DNA of 64,000 nucleotides from Bacteroidia bacterium (GTDB taxonomy: Bacteria; Bacteroidota; Bacteroidia; Flavobacteriales; Flavobacteriaceae): the NCBI GenBank assembly GCA_030427865.1, contig JAUICK010000002.1, positions 186,001-250,000 on the forward strand, written 5' to 3'. The notes beneath the pieces were generated by a model. It was not told the DNA's origin. It searched no databases and was given only the letters and a program-made list of their open reading frames with translations. Positions 26,519 to 36,124 of this stretch are shown piece by piece. Position 1 is the first letter of the stretch; the number at the start of each line of letters is the position of its first letter. The position numbers and the translations under genes are program-made.

Positions 26519-26594
26519 TATATCGTCAGTAAAATACCAATAAAGATATAAATAAATAACATATTATGTTATATTTTTATTTTATATCGTCAGT
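26518..26594. promoter_or_regulatory. Two 13-bp direct repeats in a divergent promoter region
   Basis: TTATATCGTCAGT occurs at 26518-26530 and again at 26582-26594, with an AT-rich dyad (ATAACATA/TATGTTAT) between. The first copy touches the ATG of the minus-strand gene. They may be regulator binding sites shared by both divergent genes. Confidence 0.45.
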
Positions 26595-26667
26595 TATTTG
26601 TAAAAATTGATTTCTCTACTATTTCTGTTTCTTTCAAATTTGCACTATAATTATTAAATTAAAAAAC

Positions 26668-27147
26668 ATGAATTATCAAACAACAGTTTCATCAAACGAA
26701 GAAACTAAAAAACAAAGAAAAGAGAACAAGAAATTTGATCAGAAACCAACATCTGCTTATGTGGGTGCAACTTGGGGAGTGTTAATTATTGGATTACTTT
26801 CTTACTGTATTGGTTTATGGAATGCTACAATGGAATTGAATGAAAAAGGATATTATTTTGCCATTCTTTTAATGGGAATTTACGCAGTAATATCTCTTCA
26901 AAAAGCAGTAAGAGATAAAGCTGAAAACATTAAAACAAGTGATATGTATTATGGAATTAGTTGGATTATTGTAATTGCTTCTTTGCTCTTATTAACAATT
27001 GGGCTTAGAAATGCAGATTTGTTATTAAGTGAAAAAGGGTTTTATGCAGTTTCTTATCTATTAAGCTTATTTGGCGCAATAACAGTGCAGAAAAATACAA
27101 GAGATATTGATTTTATCAACACTAAAATTGAAAAAGAAAATAGTTAG
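26668..27147 (+). CDS. YiaA/YiaB-family inner membrane protein
   Basis: The 159-residue protein has four membrane segments in two similar halves: residues 38-85 (WGVLIIGLLSYCIGLWNATM with EKGYYFAILLMGIYAVISLQ) and residues 95-150 (ISWIIVIASLLLLTIGLRNA with EKGFYAVSYLLSLFGAITVQ). Each half has the shared pattern LW/LRNA-EKGxY-LxGxxxxQK, which is the YiaA/B two-helix domain. The N-terminal 35 residues are charged and cytoplasmic. No biochemical role is established for the family. A long hairpin follows it. Confidence 0.82.
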   Translation: MNYQTTVSSNEETKKQRKENKKFDQKPTSAYVGATWGVLIIGLLSYCIGLWNATMELNEKGYYFAILLMGIYAVISLQKAVRDKAENIKTSDMYYGISWIIVIASLLLLTIGLRNADLLLSEKGFYAVSYLLSLFGAITVQKNTRDIDFINTKIEKENS

Positions 27148-27168
27148 TTTGATAATGGTTGTTAGACC

Positions 27169-27199
27169 AAAACCTCATAAGTTTAGGCTTATGAGGTTT
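27169..27199 (+). terminator. Hairpin after the YiaA/B-family gene
   Basis: The stem AAACCTCATAAG/CTTATGAGGTTT with a TTTAGG loop lies 22 nt after the stop and 30 nt before the next ATG. There is only a weak T tract, so it may be a palindromic repeat like those in the his operon and not a strong terminator. Confidence 0.5.
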
Positions 27200-27229
27200 A
27201 ATTAACTAACTTTAAAAAAACTTTTAGAT

Positions 27230-28507
27230 ATGAATTCAAATTTTAAAAAAGAGTTATCTAAATTAATCGCTGATGATGTGATTTCTATAGAAATTGCTAA
27301 AAAAATTGATAATTATTACAACTCTAAACAAGAGCCTCAATCAAATAAATTATTATCTATTTTTGGAGTACTTGGAAGCTTACTTGTTGGTTTAGGTATC
27401 ATTTTAGTATTAGCGCATAATTGGGATAATTTCTCAAGACTTATAAAAACAATTTTCGCCTTTATTCCATTAGTAATTGGGCAAATTGTTGTAGGTTATT
27501 CGTTATTAAAAAAGAAAAGCAGCATTTGGTTAGAATCTTCAGGAACTTTTTTGTTTTTAGCAGTTGGCTCAAGTATTTCTTTAGTTAGTCAAATTTACAA
27601 TATTCCCGGAAATTTAGGGTCATTCTTATTAACTTGGTTAATGCTCTGTTTACCATTAGTTTACTTATTAAAATCAAAATCAGTATTTATTTTATGTTTA
27701 GCTTTTACAACTTATTATGCTTGGGAATTAGGTTATGCAAATTGGAATAACATTAAAACTCCTTGGATGTATTTACTGATAATAACTACTTTATTACCTT
27801 TTTACATCACACAGTTAAAATACAAATTAGAAAATAATTTAACTACAGTTTTCAATTTCCTATTGCCATTAAGCTTACTGATATCGTTTGGTACTTTTGT
27901 AAAAGGGAATTATCAATTTATTGTAATAACTTATGTGGTTTTCTTTGGCTTATTATACAACTTAGGGAGACTTAATTTCTTTAATAACATAAGAATAAGA
28001 AAAAATGGATTTATTTTGTTAGGGTCTTTAGGTTTAGTAGTAACCATGCTAATTTTGAGTTTTAAAGGTTTCTGGGGTGAACGTTTATTGTTCCAGAAAA
28101 TAAATAACCACGATTTAATTGTTGCCATAGTTATATTAATTACTACAATTGTGTTATTAATTTTCAACAAAAGAGAATCAAGCTTTAAATGGAATAGTCT
28201 GTTTGAATATGCTTCATCGTTAATAGCTTTGACGTATATCGTTGGGAATTACAATAATCTCATATCTTCAACTTTAGTAAATCTAATCATTTTTATTCTT
28301 GGAGTAAGTACAATTAAAAAAGGTGTAGACAAAATGAATTTTGGAATCTTAAATTATGGAATGTTAATTATTACACTACTAATTATCTGCCGTTTTTTTG
28401 ATACTGAAATGACATTTGTTGTACGTGGATTACTATTTATTCTTGTAGGAACTGGATTTTTTGCAACAAATTTCTTGATGATAAAAAAAATGAAAAAACT
28501 AAATTAA
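27230..28507 (+). CDS. DUF2157 domain-containing membrane protein
   Basis: This polytopic membrane protein has 425 residues and about twelve hydrophobic segments. The N-terminal 45 residues are a soluble helical region, and the first membrane block (LLSIFGVLGSLLVGLGIILV, then LAHNWDNFSR) is the hallmark of the DUF2157 domain. In many Bacteroidota this family is followed by a GDYXXLXY-type protein, exactly as here (6 nt gap). The function is unknown; co-occurrence suggests one membrane complex. Confidence 0.82.
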   Translation: MNSNFKKELSKLIADDVISIEIAKKIDNYYNSKQEPQSNKLLSIFGVLGSLLVGLGIILVLAHNWDNFSRLIKTIFAFIPLVIGQIVVGYSLLKKKSSIWLESSGTFLFLAVGSSISLVSQIYNIPGNLGSFLLTWLMLCLPLVYLLKSKSVFILCLAFTTYYAWELGYANWNNIKTPWMYLLIITTLLPFYITQLKYKLENNLTTVFNFLLPLSLLISFGTFVKGNYQFIVITYVVFFGLLYNLGRLNFFNNIRIRKNGFILLGSLGLVVTMLILSFKGFWGERLLFQKINNHDLIVAIVILITTIVLLIFNKRESSFKWNSLFEYASSLIALTYIVGNYNNLISSTLVNLIIFILGVSTIKKGVDKMNFGILNYGMLIITLLIICRFFDTEMTFVVRGLLFILVGTGFFATNFLMIKKMKKLN

Positions 28508-28513
28508 TTCAGA

Positions 28514-29083
28514 ATGAAATCGAAAAAAATAATATTTACACTTTTCCTTTTATTGGCTGTGGTTCAATTATTAGCGCCTGCAAAAATGATTTACAATCAA
28601 GAACAAATCATAAAAACAGGTAAAGCCTATAAATTTTTAACTCAACCTTTAGACCCAAACGATCCTCTTAGAGGAAAGTATGTAAGGTTAAATTATCAAA
28701 TAAATAGATTTAAAACATCAGATACTATCTGGAAAAAAAATCACCATGCATATGTCTATTTAAATGATAGCATTGGGTTTGCAAAAATTGATACAGTTAG
28801 TCACAAAAAATTAAATTTACCAAATGATTATGTAATTGCTGATAAGTATTGGTTCAATCAGAATAATAATACTCTTAGGTTTAATTTACCTTTTGGGCGT
28901 TTCTATATGGAAGAATCTAAAGCAAAACCAGCAGAAGATTTGGTAAGAAGAAATAATAGGGAAGCAATAAACAATACAACTTGTGCTTTGGTTTATATTA
29001 AAGAAGGAAAGTTTGTATTAAAAGATGTTTTAATAAATGATGAATCTATTACTGATATTATAAGGAAAAACTCCAATAATTAA
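28514..29083 (+). CDS. GDYXXLXY-type membrane-anchored protein
   Basis: The 189-residue protein has an N-terminal membrane anchor or uncleaved signal (about 5-25), then a mostly beta periplasmic domain. The family motif appears as GKYVRLNYQINRF near residue 55, with DPNDPLRG just before it; the usual Asp of GDY is Lys here. Near the C-terminus ALVYIKEGKFVLKDVLIND matches the conserved end of the family. It is translated right after the DUF2157 gene and presumably works with it. The function is not known. Confidence 0.78.
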   Translation: MKSKKIIFTLFLLLAVVQLLAPAKMIYNQEQIIKTGKAYKFLTQPLDPNDPLRGKYVRLNYQINRFKTSDTIWKKNHHAYVYLNDSIGFAKIDTVSHKKLNLPNDYVIADKYWFNQNNNTLRFNLPFGRFYMEESKAKPAEDLVRRNNREAINNTTCALVYIKEGKFVLKDVLINDESITDIIRKNSNN

Positions 29084-29185
29084 TTTTTTTGACCTCATGA
29101 TTTTATGTTTCCGAGGTTAATTTTTACCATTAAATAAATTCGACTCATATTTATAATAGTAGTATTTTCGCCACAAATTATAGAA

Positions 29186-30079
29186 ATGATTTTTAGAAAT
29201 AGTAAAGTCTTTGTCATATTAGCATTTTTTGCCATTTATGTTATTTGGGGCTCTACCTATCTATTCAATAAAATTGCTGTTACAGAATTACCTCCTTTTT
29301 TCTTAGCTTCTATACGCTTTTTTACAGCAGGTTGTATTATGGTTTTAATTGCTTATTTAAGCAAAGCAAAATTAATAATATCAAAAAAAGAGTTTAAAAA
29401 TATTTGTATTACCGCTTTTTTCTTTTTGGTATATGGTAACAGTGTTTTTGTGTGGTCATTGCAATTTGTAGATAGTGGTTTTGGTTCGTTAATTGCATCT
29501 ACAAATCCATTATTTGTATTAATAATGATGCGAATTATTGATAGAAAACCCATGCAAAAAAAATCTATTATTGGTGTTGTTTTAGGTATTTTAGGGATGA
29601 TTTTATTAATTAGCCAAGAACAACTTACCACTACACAAAGTACTTTAATTGGTATTCTTGTAATGCTTACCTGTGTAATTAGTTGGAGTTATGGTAGCAT
29701 TTTTGTTGCGAAAGCAACTTTACCAAAGAATTTTTTGGTAAGTACTGGATACCAAATGATTTTTGGAAGTCTATTCTTAGCAGGTATTAGTTTTTTATTT
29801 CAAGAAAGTTGGTCATCTCCTATAAATTGGACAATAAATGTTCAAATTTCGATGTTAATATTAATTATTTTCGGAGGTATTATTGCCTTTACCGCGTTTA
29901 ATTTTTTACTTAAAAGAGTTTCTACAGAAAAGGTATCTACGTCTGCTTATGTAAATCCTGTTATTGCTTTATTTATGGGGTGGTATTTTTTAGACGAACA
30001 GTTCACTACTCAATCTATTGTCGCCTCAATTATTTTGTTAACAGGAGTATATTTTATTACTTCAAGAAAAAGAAAATAA
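29186..30079 (+). CDS. EamA-family (DMT superfamily) transporter
   Basis: This inner-membrane protein has ten helices arranged as two EamA repeats (about 10-145 and 155-295). Typical motifs are IWGSTYLFNKIAV near the N-terminus, PPFFLASIRFFTAG, LIASTNPLFVLIMMR, and, in the second half, SWSYGSIFVAKA and STSAYVNPVIALFMGWYFLDE. Such proteins usually export amino acids or other small metabolites. The MFS gene starts 1 nt after its stop, so the two are an operon. Confidence 0.87.
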   Translation: MIFRNSKVFVILAFFAIYVIWGSTYLFNKIAVTELPPFFLASIRFFTAGCIMVLIAYLSKAKLIISKKEFKNICITAFFFLVYGNSVFVWSLQFVDSGFGSLIASTNPLFVLIMMRIIDRKPMQKKSIIGVVLGILGMILLISQEQLTTTQSTLIGILVMLTCVISWSYGSIFVAKATLPKNFLVSTGYQMIFGSLFLAGISFLFQESWSSPINWTINVQISMLILIIFGGIIAFTAFNFLLKRVSTEKVSTSAYVNPVIALFMGWYFLDEQFTTQSIVASIILLTGVYFITSRKRK

Positions 30080-30080
30080 A

Positions 30081-31394
30081 TTGAAAGCAAACAAATACTC
30101 ATTTATTAAACCAGAAAAGTTCCCTTTTTTTTATGGGTATGTTATTCTTATTTTTGGAAGTATTGGTATTTTATTTAGTATTCCAGGTCAAACTGTTGGG
30201 GTTTCAGTTTTTACTGATCCAGTTAAAGATGCCTTAGGCTTAACAAGAAATCAATTTAGTAATGCTTATATGATTGGAACTTTAGTAAGTGCCTTTTTTG
30301 TAACAAAAGCCGGAAAACTGTTTGATAAATTTGGCGCAAGAATTGTTGCCTTTTTTGCTGCTTTTTTCCTTGGAATTTCATTACTACTTTTCTCTATATC
30401 AGAGAAAATATCAACTTCTATTCAACGTTTTTTAGATATTCAATCTTGGATAGTTCCTTTTATTTTAATCTGTTTTTTGTTTTTCTTTATTCGTTTTTGT
30501 GGTCAGGGAGTTCTAACAATGGCATCAAGAAATATGGTTATGATGTGGTTTGATAAAAACCGAGGAAAAATAAACTCTATAAGTAGCATAACAATTTCGT
30601 TAGGTTTTTCTAGTTCGCCAATTTTAATTAATTATTTAATAAATGAAAACGGATGGGAATTAAGTTGGCAAATTTTAGCACTAAGTTTATTTATTTTTAG
30701 TTTTATTATATTACAATTTTATCGAAACAAGCCTGAAGAATTTAATTTGATTCCAGATGGCTACACTAGTAAAAGTAACGCTAAAACAACAAATTTAATC
30801 AAAGAAATAAATTTTACTTTACAAGAAGCAAAAAAAACAAGAGCTTTTTGGATGTTTGGATTAGCATTAGCTTTTAGCAGTTTTTTTATAACAGGATTTA
30901 CTTTTCATGTAATATCTATTTTTGAATCTGAATCTTACACAAGAGCAGAAGCCATTTCAGTTTTTTTACCCATCTCTGTTATTGCTATAACTGTTTCTAC
31001 TGTTGCAAATGTTTTGAGTGATTATTTTCAGCACAAAATTTATTTATTTATTATGTTATTCAGTGGGTTAATAGCGTCATATGGTTTAGTAACTCTTGAT
31101 AATAAAAGTGGTGTTTATTTTTTAATTATTGGAATAGGAATTTACAATGGGCTTTTTGGAGTAGTAAATGCTGTTACTTGGCCCCGTTATTTTGGTAGAA
31201 AATATTTAGGTGCAATTACAGGAAAAATAATGAGTTTTTTGGTTATTGCAAGTGCAATAGCACCTAGTTTTTTTAGCTACTGCTACACAACTTTTAAAAG
31301 TTATAGTTATATAGGTTATGGGCTAGTTATTTTTTTAGTGTTCTTAATTATAGGTTCTTTTAAAGTAACTAAACCAACTTTAGAAGATATTTAG
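30081..31394 (+). CDS. Major facilitator superfamily transporter (TTG start)
   Basis: This protein has 437 residues and twelve predicted helices with the MFS interdomain loop near residues 215-250. GKLFDKFGARIVAFFAAFF after helix 2 is the MFS motif A. YFGRKYLGAITGKIM in the second half resembles the matching motif of the oxalate/formate antiporter-like subgroup, as does FYGYVILIFGSIGI at the start. The initiation codon is TTG at 30081, 1 nt after the EamA stop. The substrate is likely an organic anion but is not determined. Confidence 0.83.
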   Translation: MKANKYSFIKPEKFPFFYGYVILIFGSIGILFSIPGQTVGVSVFTDPVKDALGLTRNQFSNAYMIGTLVSAFFVTKAGKLFDKFGARIVAFFAAFFLGISLLLFSISEKISTSIQRFLDIQSWIVPFILICFLFFFIRFCGQGVLTMASRNMVMMWFDKNRGKINSISSITISLGFSSSPILINYLINENGWELSWQILALSLFIFSFIILQFYRNKPEEFNLIPDGYTSKSNAKTTNLIKEINFTLQEAKKTRAFWMFGLALAFSSFFITGFTFHVISIFESESYTRAEAISVFLPISVIAITVSTVANVLSDYFQHKIYLFIMLFSGLIASYGLVTLDNKSGVYFLIIGIGIYNGLFGVVNAVTWPRYFGRKYLGAITGKIMSFLVIASAIAPSFFSYCYTTFKSYSYIGYGLVIFLVFLIIGSFKVTKPTLEDI

Positions 31395-31450
31395 TACAAC
31401 TGTTTTAGTTTTAAATAGTTCTTTATATCTTTCACATTAAATAAAAATCG

Positions 31451-33478
31451 TTGCAAACTACTACTATTTTATATATTGTTATAGCTATGTTATTGAGTTT
31501 TTCATTAGCATATTTTCAATATTCTTATAAAGAAAAAAAGATTTCTAAAATCTATATTTTATTATTTTGTTTAAAATTTTTTAGCTTTTTTTTGTTGCTT
31601 TTATTGCTAATTAATCCAACAATTAAAAAAGAAGAATTGCAAAATATTAAGCCAAAGCTATCGGTTTTAGTTGATGATTCTAAATCTATTTCTTTTTTTA
31701 GAGAAGAGAACAACATAAAAAAAATTGTACAAAATTTAAAAAATGATAAAGACATTACAGACAAATTTAGTGTTGATGAATTTGTTTTTGGAGAAAAATT
31801 AAATCGTTTAGACACCTTAACTTTTGCCATACAAAATACTAATATTTCTGAAGCAATTGCGACTGTAAATGAGGTGCATAAAGATAAAATTGCTCCAATA
31901 CTTTTATTATCTGATGGAAATCAAACTATTGGAAACGATTATGAATTTATCAAATCTAATCAGGTAATTTACCCTATAGTTTTTGGAGACACAACTCAAT
32001 ATAAAGATTTAAAAATTAGTCAGTTAAATGTTAATAAGTATAGCTATATTAAAAACAAATTTCCAGTAGAGGTAATTTTAAATTATGAAGGAAAAGAACA
32101 AGTAAATACACTATTTTCTATTTATAAAAATGGAAAAACTGTTTTTACAAAAAGGATAAAGTTTTCTAAAGCAGATAATACCAAAACCATTGTAACAAAT
32201 TTAACTTCTAATAAAGAAGGGAATCAATTTTATACAGCATCAATTCATAAAATAAAAGGAGAGAAGAATGTTAAAAACAACAATAGGTCTTTTTCTGTAG
32301 AAGTGATAAATGAACAAAGTAAAATTTTAATTTTAACTTCTACTATTCATCCAGATTTAGGTGCAATGAAAAAAGCTATTCAAAGTAATAAACAAAGGTC
32401 TGTTGCTGTATTTTTGGTTGATAAATTTAAGGGAAAAATAGAAGATTATCAATTGGTTATTTTATACCAACCCACAAGAAAGTTTAATGCTATTTTTAAA
32501 GAAATAAAAAATAAATCGAGTAACTTTTTATTGGTTTCTGGTACAAATACAGATTGGAAATTTATAAATCAACAAAAAATAGGAATTTCGAAAAATGCAA
32601 TAAATCAAATAGAAAATTATGGAGCAATATATAACAACGGTTTTTTAACTTTTTCTCAAAAAGATTTAAGTTTTTCGCAGTTTCCACCATTAAAAGACTT
32701 TTTTGGAGAAGTAACAGTTTTTAAAGAGTATCAAACATTATTATTTCAGAATATTAATGGTTTACAAACCCAACAACCACTTTTAATAACTTTCGAAGAA
32801 AATAATCAAAAAACAGGAGTTTTATTTGGAGAAGGAATCTGGAAATGGAGAGCTGCCAATTTTTTAAATACAAACACATTTCAGAGTTTTTATGAATTTG
32901 TTAGTAATTTGGTTCAGTATTTATCATCCAATAAAAAAAGAGCTCGATTGTCTGTAAATGCAGAAAATATTTACCCTGCAAACTCAACAATTAAAATATC
33001 GGCTTTTTATACTGATAAAAATTATCAATTTGATGATAGAGCCTTTTTAGAATTAACAATTACAGATGTAAAAACTAAAAAAAGCACTCAATTACCATTT
33101 TCTTTAGTAAACAATGCTTATCAAATAGAGGTAGAAAATTTATCACCCAGCAATTATGCGTATAAAGTATCTGTAAATAACCAAAATATTAGCAAACATG
33201 GTAAGTTTAAAATTATTGATTATGAAATAGAAGAACAATTTACCAATGCTAATTTTAAGAAACTACAAAAGTTAGCTAATAGCAGTAACGGTGTATTATT
33301 TTTTAACAATCAGTTAGACAAATTAAAACAAGAACTATTAACCAATCAATCATTTTATACCATACAAAAATCTATTGTAAAAGAAAGAAATTTAATCGAT
33401 TGGAAATGGGTTTTATTTCTTGTAATTTCTTTATTTTCAGTAGAATGGTTTATAAGAAAATATTATGGAAAAATATAA
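31451..33478 (+). CDS. VWA-domain membrane protein (TTG start)
   Basis: This is an inner-membrane protein of 675 residues. Two N-terminal helices (about 5-25 and 35-57) precede a VWA-like domain with a MIDAS-type motif (VLVDDSKSIS near 75-84) and LLLSDGN near residue 152. Then come beta-rich periplasmic domains, a class I glutamine amidotransferase-like stretch with YQLVILYQPTRKF, and a final helix near 655-668 (WKWVLFLVISLFSVEWFIRK). This layout is common in Bacteroidota VWA proteins linked to envelope or stress functions; the exact role is unknown. The TTG start follows the MFS gene by 56 nt. Confidence 0.7.
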   Translation: MQTTTILYIVIAMLLSFSLAYFQYSYKEKKISKIYILLFCLKFFSFFLLLLLLINPTIKKEELQNIKPKLSVLVDDSKSISFFREENNIKKIVQNLKNDKDITDKFSVDEFVFGEKLNRLDTLTFAIQNTNISEAIATVNEVHKDKIAPILLLSDGNQTIGNDYEFIKSNQVIYPIVFGDTTQYKDLKISQLNVNKYSYIKNKFPVEVILNYEGKEQVNTLFSIYKNGKTVFTKRIKFSKADNTKTIVTNLTSNKEGNQFYTASIHKIKGEKNVKNNNRSFSVEVINEQSKILILTSTIHPDLGAMKKAIQSNKQRSVAVFLVDKFKGKIEDYQLVILYQPTRKFNAIFKEIKNKSSNFLLVSGTNTDWKFINQQKIGISKNAINQIENYGAIYNNGFLTFSQKDLSFSQFPPLKDFFGEVTVFKEYQTLLFQNINGLQTQQPLLITFEENNQKTGVLFGEGIWKWRAANFLNTNTFQSFYEFVSNLVQYLSSNKKRARLSVNAENIYPANSTIKISAFYTDKNYQFDDRAFLELTITDVKTKKSTQLPFSLVNNAYQIEVENLSPSNYAYKVSVNNQNISKHGKFKIIDYEIEEQFTNANFKKLQKLANSSNGVLFFNNQLDKLKQELLTNQSFYTIQKSIVKERNLIDWKWVLFLVISLFSVEWFIRKYYGKI

Positions 33479-33519
33479 AATAACCTTACTCTCTTTTTAG
33501 TAATTGAGTGAACTTTTTG

Positions 33520-33527
33520 TATTTTTG
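33520..33527 (+). promoter_or_regulatory. -7 promoter element of the metal-transport locus
   Basis: TATTTTTG is a perfect TAnnTTTG element. It lies 20 nt before the TTG chosen as start of the His-rich gene, and a longer in-frame start (GTG at 33508) would overlap it. The -33 box is weak. Confidence 0.45.
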
Positions 33528-33546
33528 CGTTGATATTTTATTTGCT

Positions 33547-33891
33547 TTGAAAAATTTATTCATCATAATATTTAGTTTTTTATTACTCGCTCCACCAATG
33601 CAAGCGCATGTTGATGTTGTTGTTTTTTCTGAAACAAATGAAAACCATATAGAAGCCAACTTAAATCATGTAGATGAGCATCACAAAAATGATTCTGAAA
33701 ATGAAAAAAACACAGAACATCATCATCACTGTAGTTCTGTTAACCTTCTTAATATTTTTATCCCTGTAGAAAACAAAGTTGATTTTATTGATTTTTATCA
33801 ATTTAAAAAATCAATTACCTATTATACAAATACAAATTATTCTTATTATCAAGGTAGTGTTTTTCAGCCTCCAAAGAATTTTAAATTATAA
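33547..33891 (+). CDS. Small secreted His-rich protein, possibly metal-binding
   Basis: Starting at TTG 33547 the product is 114 residues with a clean signal peptide (MKNLFIIIFSFLLLAPPMQA, cleavage before HVDV). The mature part is rich in His, Asp, Glu and Asn, including a HVDEHHKN cluster and TEHHHHCSS, then a less charged C-terminus. I do not know the family. Clusters of His with Cys, and the following TonB receptor and CDF exporter, point to periplasmic binding of zinc or a similar metal. The longer GTG start at 33508 is unlikely because it overlaps the promoter. Confidence 0.65.
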   Translation: MKNLFIIIFSFLLLAPPMQAHVDVVVFSETNENHIEANLNHVDEHHKNDSENEKNTEHHHHCSSVNLLNIFIPVENKVDFIDFYQFKKSITYYTNTNYSYYQGSVFQPPKNFKL

Positions 33892-33960
33892 TTTAAGGCA
33901 TCTTTTTATCAATTAAGATGTCCAATTACTACAATTTATAATTTAAAAATTTCATCAATA

Positions 33961-36117
33961 ATGACTAAAAATATATTAACAATCCTATTCTTAGGATGGT
34001 TTGTCAATACATCATTGGCACAAAATACGCTACAAATAAAAGTAATTTCGGCAGAATCAAAAGAAATAATTTTAGGGGCAAATGTTTTAATAAAAAACAC
34101 AAGTATTGGAAACACTACAGATTTTAATGGTTTGGCAATAATAAATAAAATTCCAAATGGCGAACAGACATTGGTAATTTCTTATGTCGGATTTAAAACA
34201 GAAGAGAAAACAATAATATTTCCAAGAAAAAACACGATACTAACTATTGAATTGCATGAAAATGAAGACACATTAGAAACTATTGTCATTCAAGCTACGA
34301 GAAGTAAAAGAACAATTGCAAAAATACCCACTAGAATAGAAGTTGTAGGTGCTGAAGAATTGGGCGAAAAAGCTATTATGAACTCTGCTAATATAGCTAT
34401 GATTTTACGAGAAAGTACAGGAATTCAAATGCAACAAACATCAGCCAATTCTGCAAATCAAAGCATAAGAATTCAAGGTTTAGACGGTAGATTTACCCAA
34501 CTTTTAAAAGATGGATTTCCTTTATTTGGAGGGTTTTCTAACGGTTTAAGTATTATGCAAATTCCACCTTTAGATCTGCAACAAGTAGAAATTGTTAAAG
34601 GAAGTTCTTCTACTTTATATGGTGGTGGAGCTATTGCTGGCTTGGTAAATTTAGTTTCTAAAATACCAAAAGAAGAAAAAGAGTTGAATATTATGTTAGA
34701 TGTAACTTCAAGAAAAGGAAAAACTTTAAATGCTTTTTACAGTAAAAGAAATGATAAGTTTGGAATTACATTTTACACTTCTAAAAATTTACAAAATGCA
34801 GTAGATGTAAATTCAGATCATTTTTCTGATATTCCAAAAGTTAGAAGTTTTAGTATTAATCCTTCTTTGTTTTATTATCCAAATGAGAAAGTTTTTTGGA
34901 GATGGAGTTTAAACTCAACCATAGAAAAAAGAACAGGAGGAGATTTAGACGCAATAGACCATAACCCAAGTGCAAATCATACATTTTTTGAAGAAAATAA
35001 ATCAGAACGTTATACAAGTCAATTAACATATAACAAAGAAATTTCAGATGATAAAAGATTTAATTTTAAAAATAGTATTAGTTATTTTAAAAGAGATTTA
35101 AGTTTACCAAACCATCAATTTTTTGGAAAACAATTTGCAAGTTTTACAGAAGCAACTTATGCTCTTTATTCAGAGAAGTTAGAGTGGGTTTTTGGAGCAA
35201 ATATCATTACAGAAAATTTCTCAGAAAAGCTTATTAATAATTTAGATAGAAGTTACAGTCAAAATACTTTTGGAAGTTTTGTTCAAAATAGTTGGAATTT
35301 TAAAGAAAATATTACTCTCGAAAGTGGCTTAAGAACAGATTATAACAACAATTATGGAGTTTTTATTTTACCAAGAGCTTCTCTTTTTATAGAAATTAAT
35401 GATAAAGTTACTTCAAGAATTGGTGGTGGATTAGGGTATAAAATTCCTACAATATTTACTGAGGATGCAGAATTACGCTCATACCAAAACGTATTACCAA
35501 TAAATACAAGTAATTTTAAAGCAGAAACTTCTATAGGTTTTAATGCAGATATAAATTATAGTAAAAGAATTTTTAATAACAATATCTTACTTTCTTTTAA
35601 TCAACTATTTTTTTATACACAATTAAAAAATTCTCTAATTTTAAAACAACAAGGTAATAATTATCAATTTGTAAATGCAAGAAAAAGCCTTAATAGCTTT
35701 GGGTTTGAAACAAATTTAAAATTAAAGTATAAAGACTTAACATTGTTTACTAATTATGCTTATAATAATGTTAAAATTAATAATACTCAGAAAATTTTAA
35801 CTCCAAAACATAGCTTTGGTAGTGTACTAATGTATGAAGTACATAATAACTGGCGAATAGGTTACGAAGCTTATTATAAAAGTTCTCAATTAAGAACAGA
35901 TTTATCAAAAACACCAAATTTCTGGACAATGGGTTTTATGATTATGAAAACGTATAAAAATATTAATATTTATGCCAATTTTGAAAATTTTGCAGATACA
36001 AAGCAACAAAATTATCAAACAATGATTATGCCTCCTCATAACAATCCAACTTTTACAGATATATGGGCGCCAACAGATGGTTTTATATTTAATACAGGAA
36101 TTTTAATAGAATTATAA
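33961..36117 (+). CDS. TonB-dependent receptor, probably for a metal complex
   Basis: This outer-membrane receptor has 718 residues. A signal peptide ends at SLAQ (about residue 20), a carboxypeptidase-like domain covers about 22-100, and the plug covers about 115-235 with TRIEVVGAEELGEKA, IRIQGLDGRFTQLLKDGFPL and VEIVKGSSSTLYGGGAIAGL. A 22-strand-type barrel follows, ending in GILIEL. The neighbours (a His-rich secreted peptide 69 nt upstream and a CDF cation exporter downstream) suggest that it handles a divalent metal. The substrate is inferred from context only. Confidence 0.87.
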   Translation: MTKNILTILFLGWFVNTSLAQNTLQIKVISAESKEIILGANVLIKNTSIGNTTDFNGLAIINKIPNGEQTLVISYVGFKTEEKTIIFPRKNTILTIELHENEDTLETIVIQATRSKRTIAKIPTRIEVVGAEELGEKAIMNSANIAMILRESTGIQMQQTSANSANQSIRIQGLDGRFTQLLKDGFPLFGGFSNGLSIMQIPPLDLQQVEIVKGSSSTLYGGGAIAGLVNLVSKIPKEEKELNIMLDVTSRKGKTLNAFYSKRNDKFGITFYTSKNLQNAVDVNSDHFSDIPKVRSFSINPSLFYYPNEKVFWRWSLNSTIEKRTGGDLDAIDHNPSANHTFFEENKSERYTSQLTYNKEISDDKRFNFKNSISYFKRDLSLPNHQFFGKQFASFTEATYALYSEKLEWVFGANIITENFSEKLINNLDRSYSQNTFGSFVQNSWNFKENITLESGLRTDYNNNYGVFILPRASLFIEINDKVTSRIGGGLGYKIPTIFTEDAELRSYQNVLPINTSNFKAETSIGFNADINYSKRIFNNNILLSFNQLFFYTQLKNSLILKQQGNNYQFVNARKSLNSFGFETNLKLKYKDLTLFTNYAYNNVKINNTQKILTPKHSFGSVLMYEVHNNWRIGYEAYYKSSQLRTDLSKTPNFWTMGFMIMKTYKNINIYANFENFADTKQQNYQTMIMPPHNNPTFTDIWAPTDGFIFNTGILIEL

Positions 36118-36124
36118 TTTAAAT

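Noticed and set aside
33508..33546. N-terminal extension of the His-rich protein from GTG 33508
   Set aside because: It overlaps a perfect -7 element, and the signal peptide begins only at the TTG at 33547.
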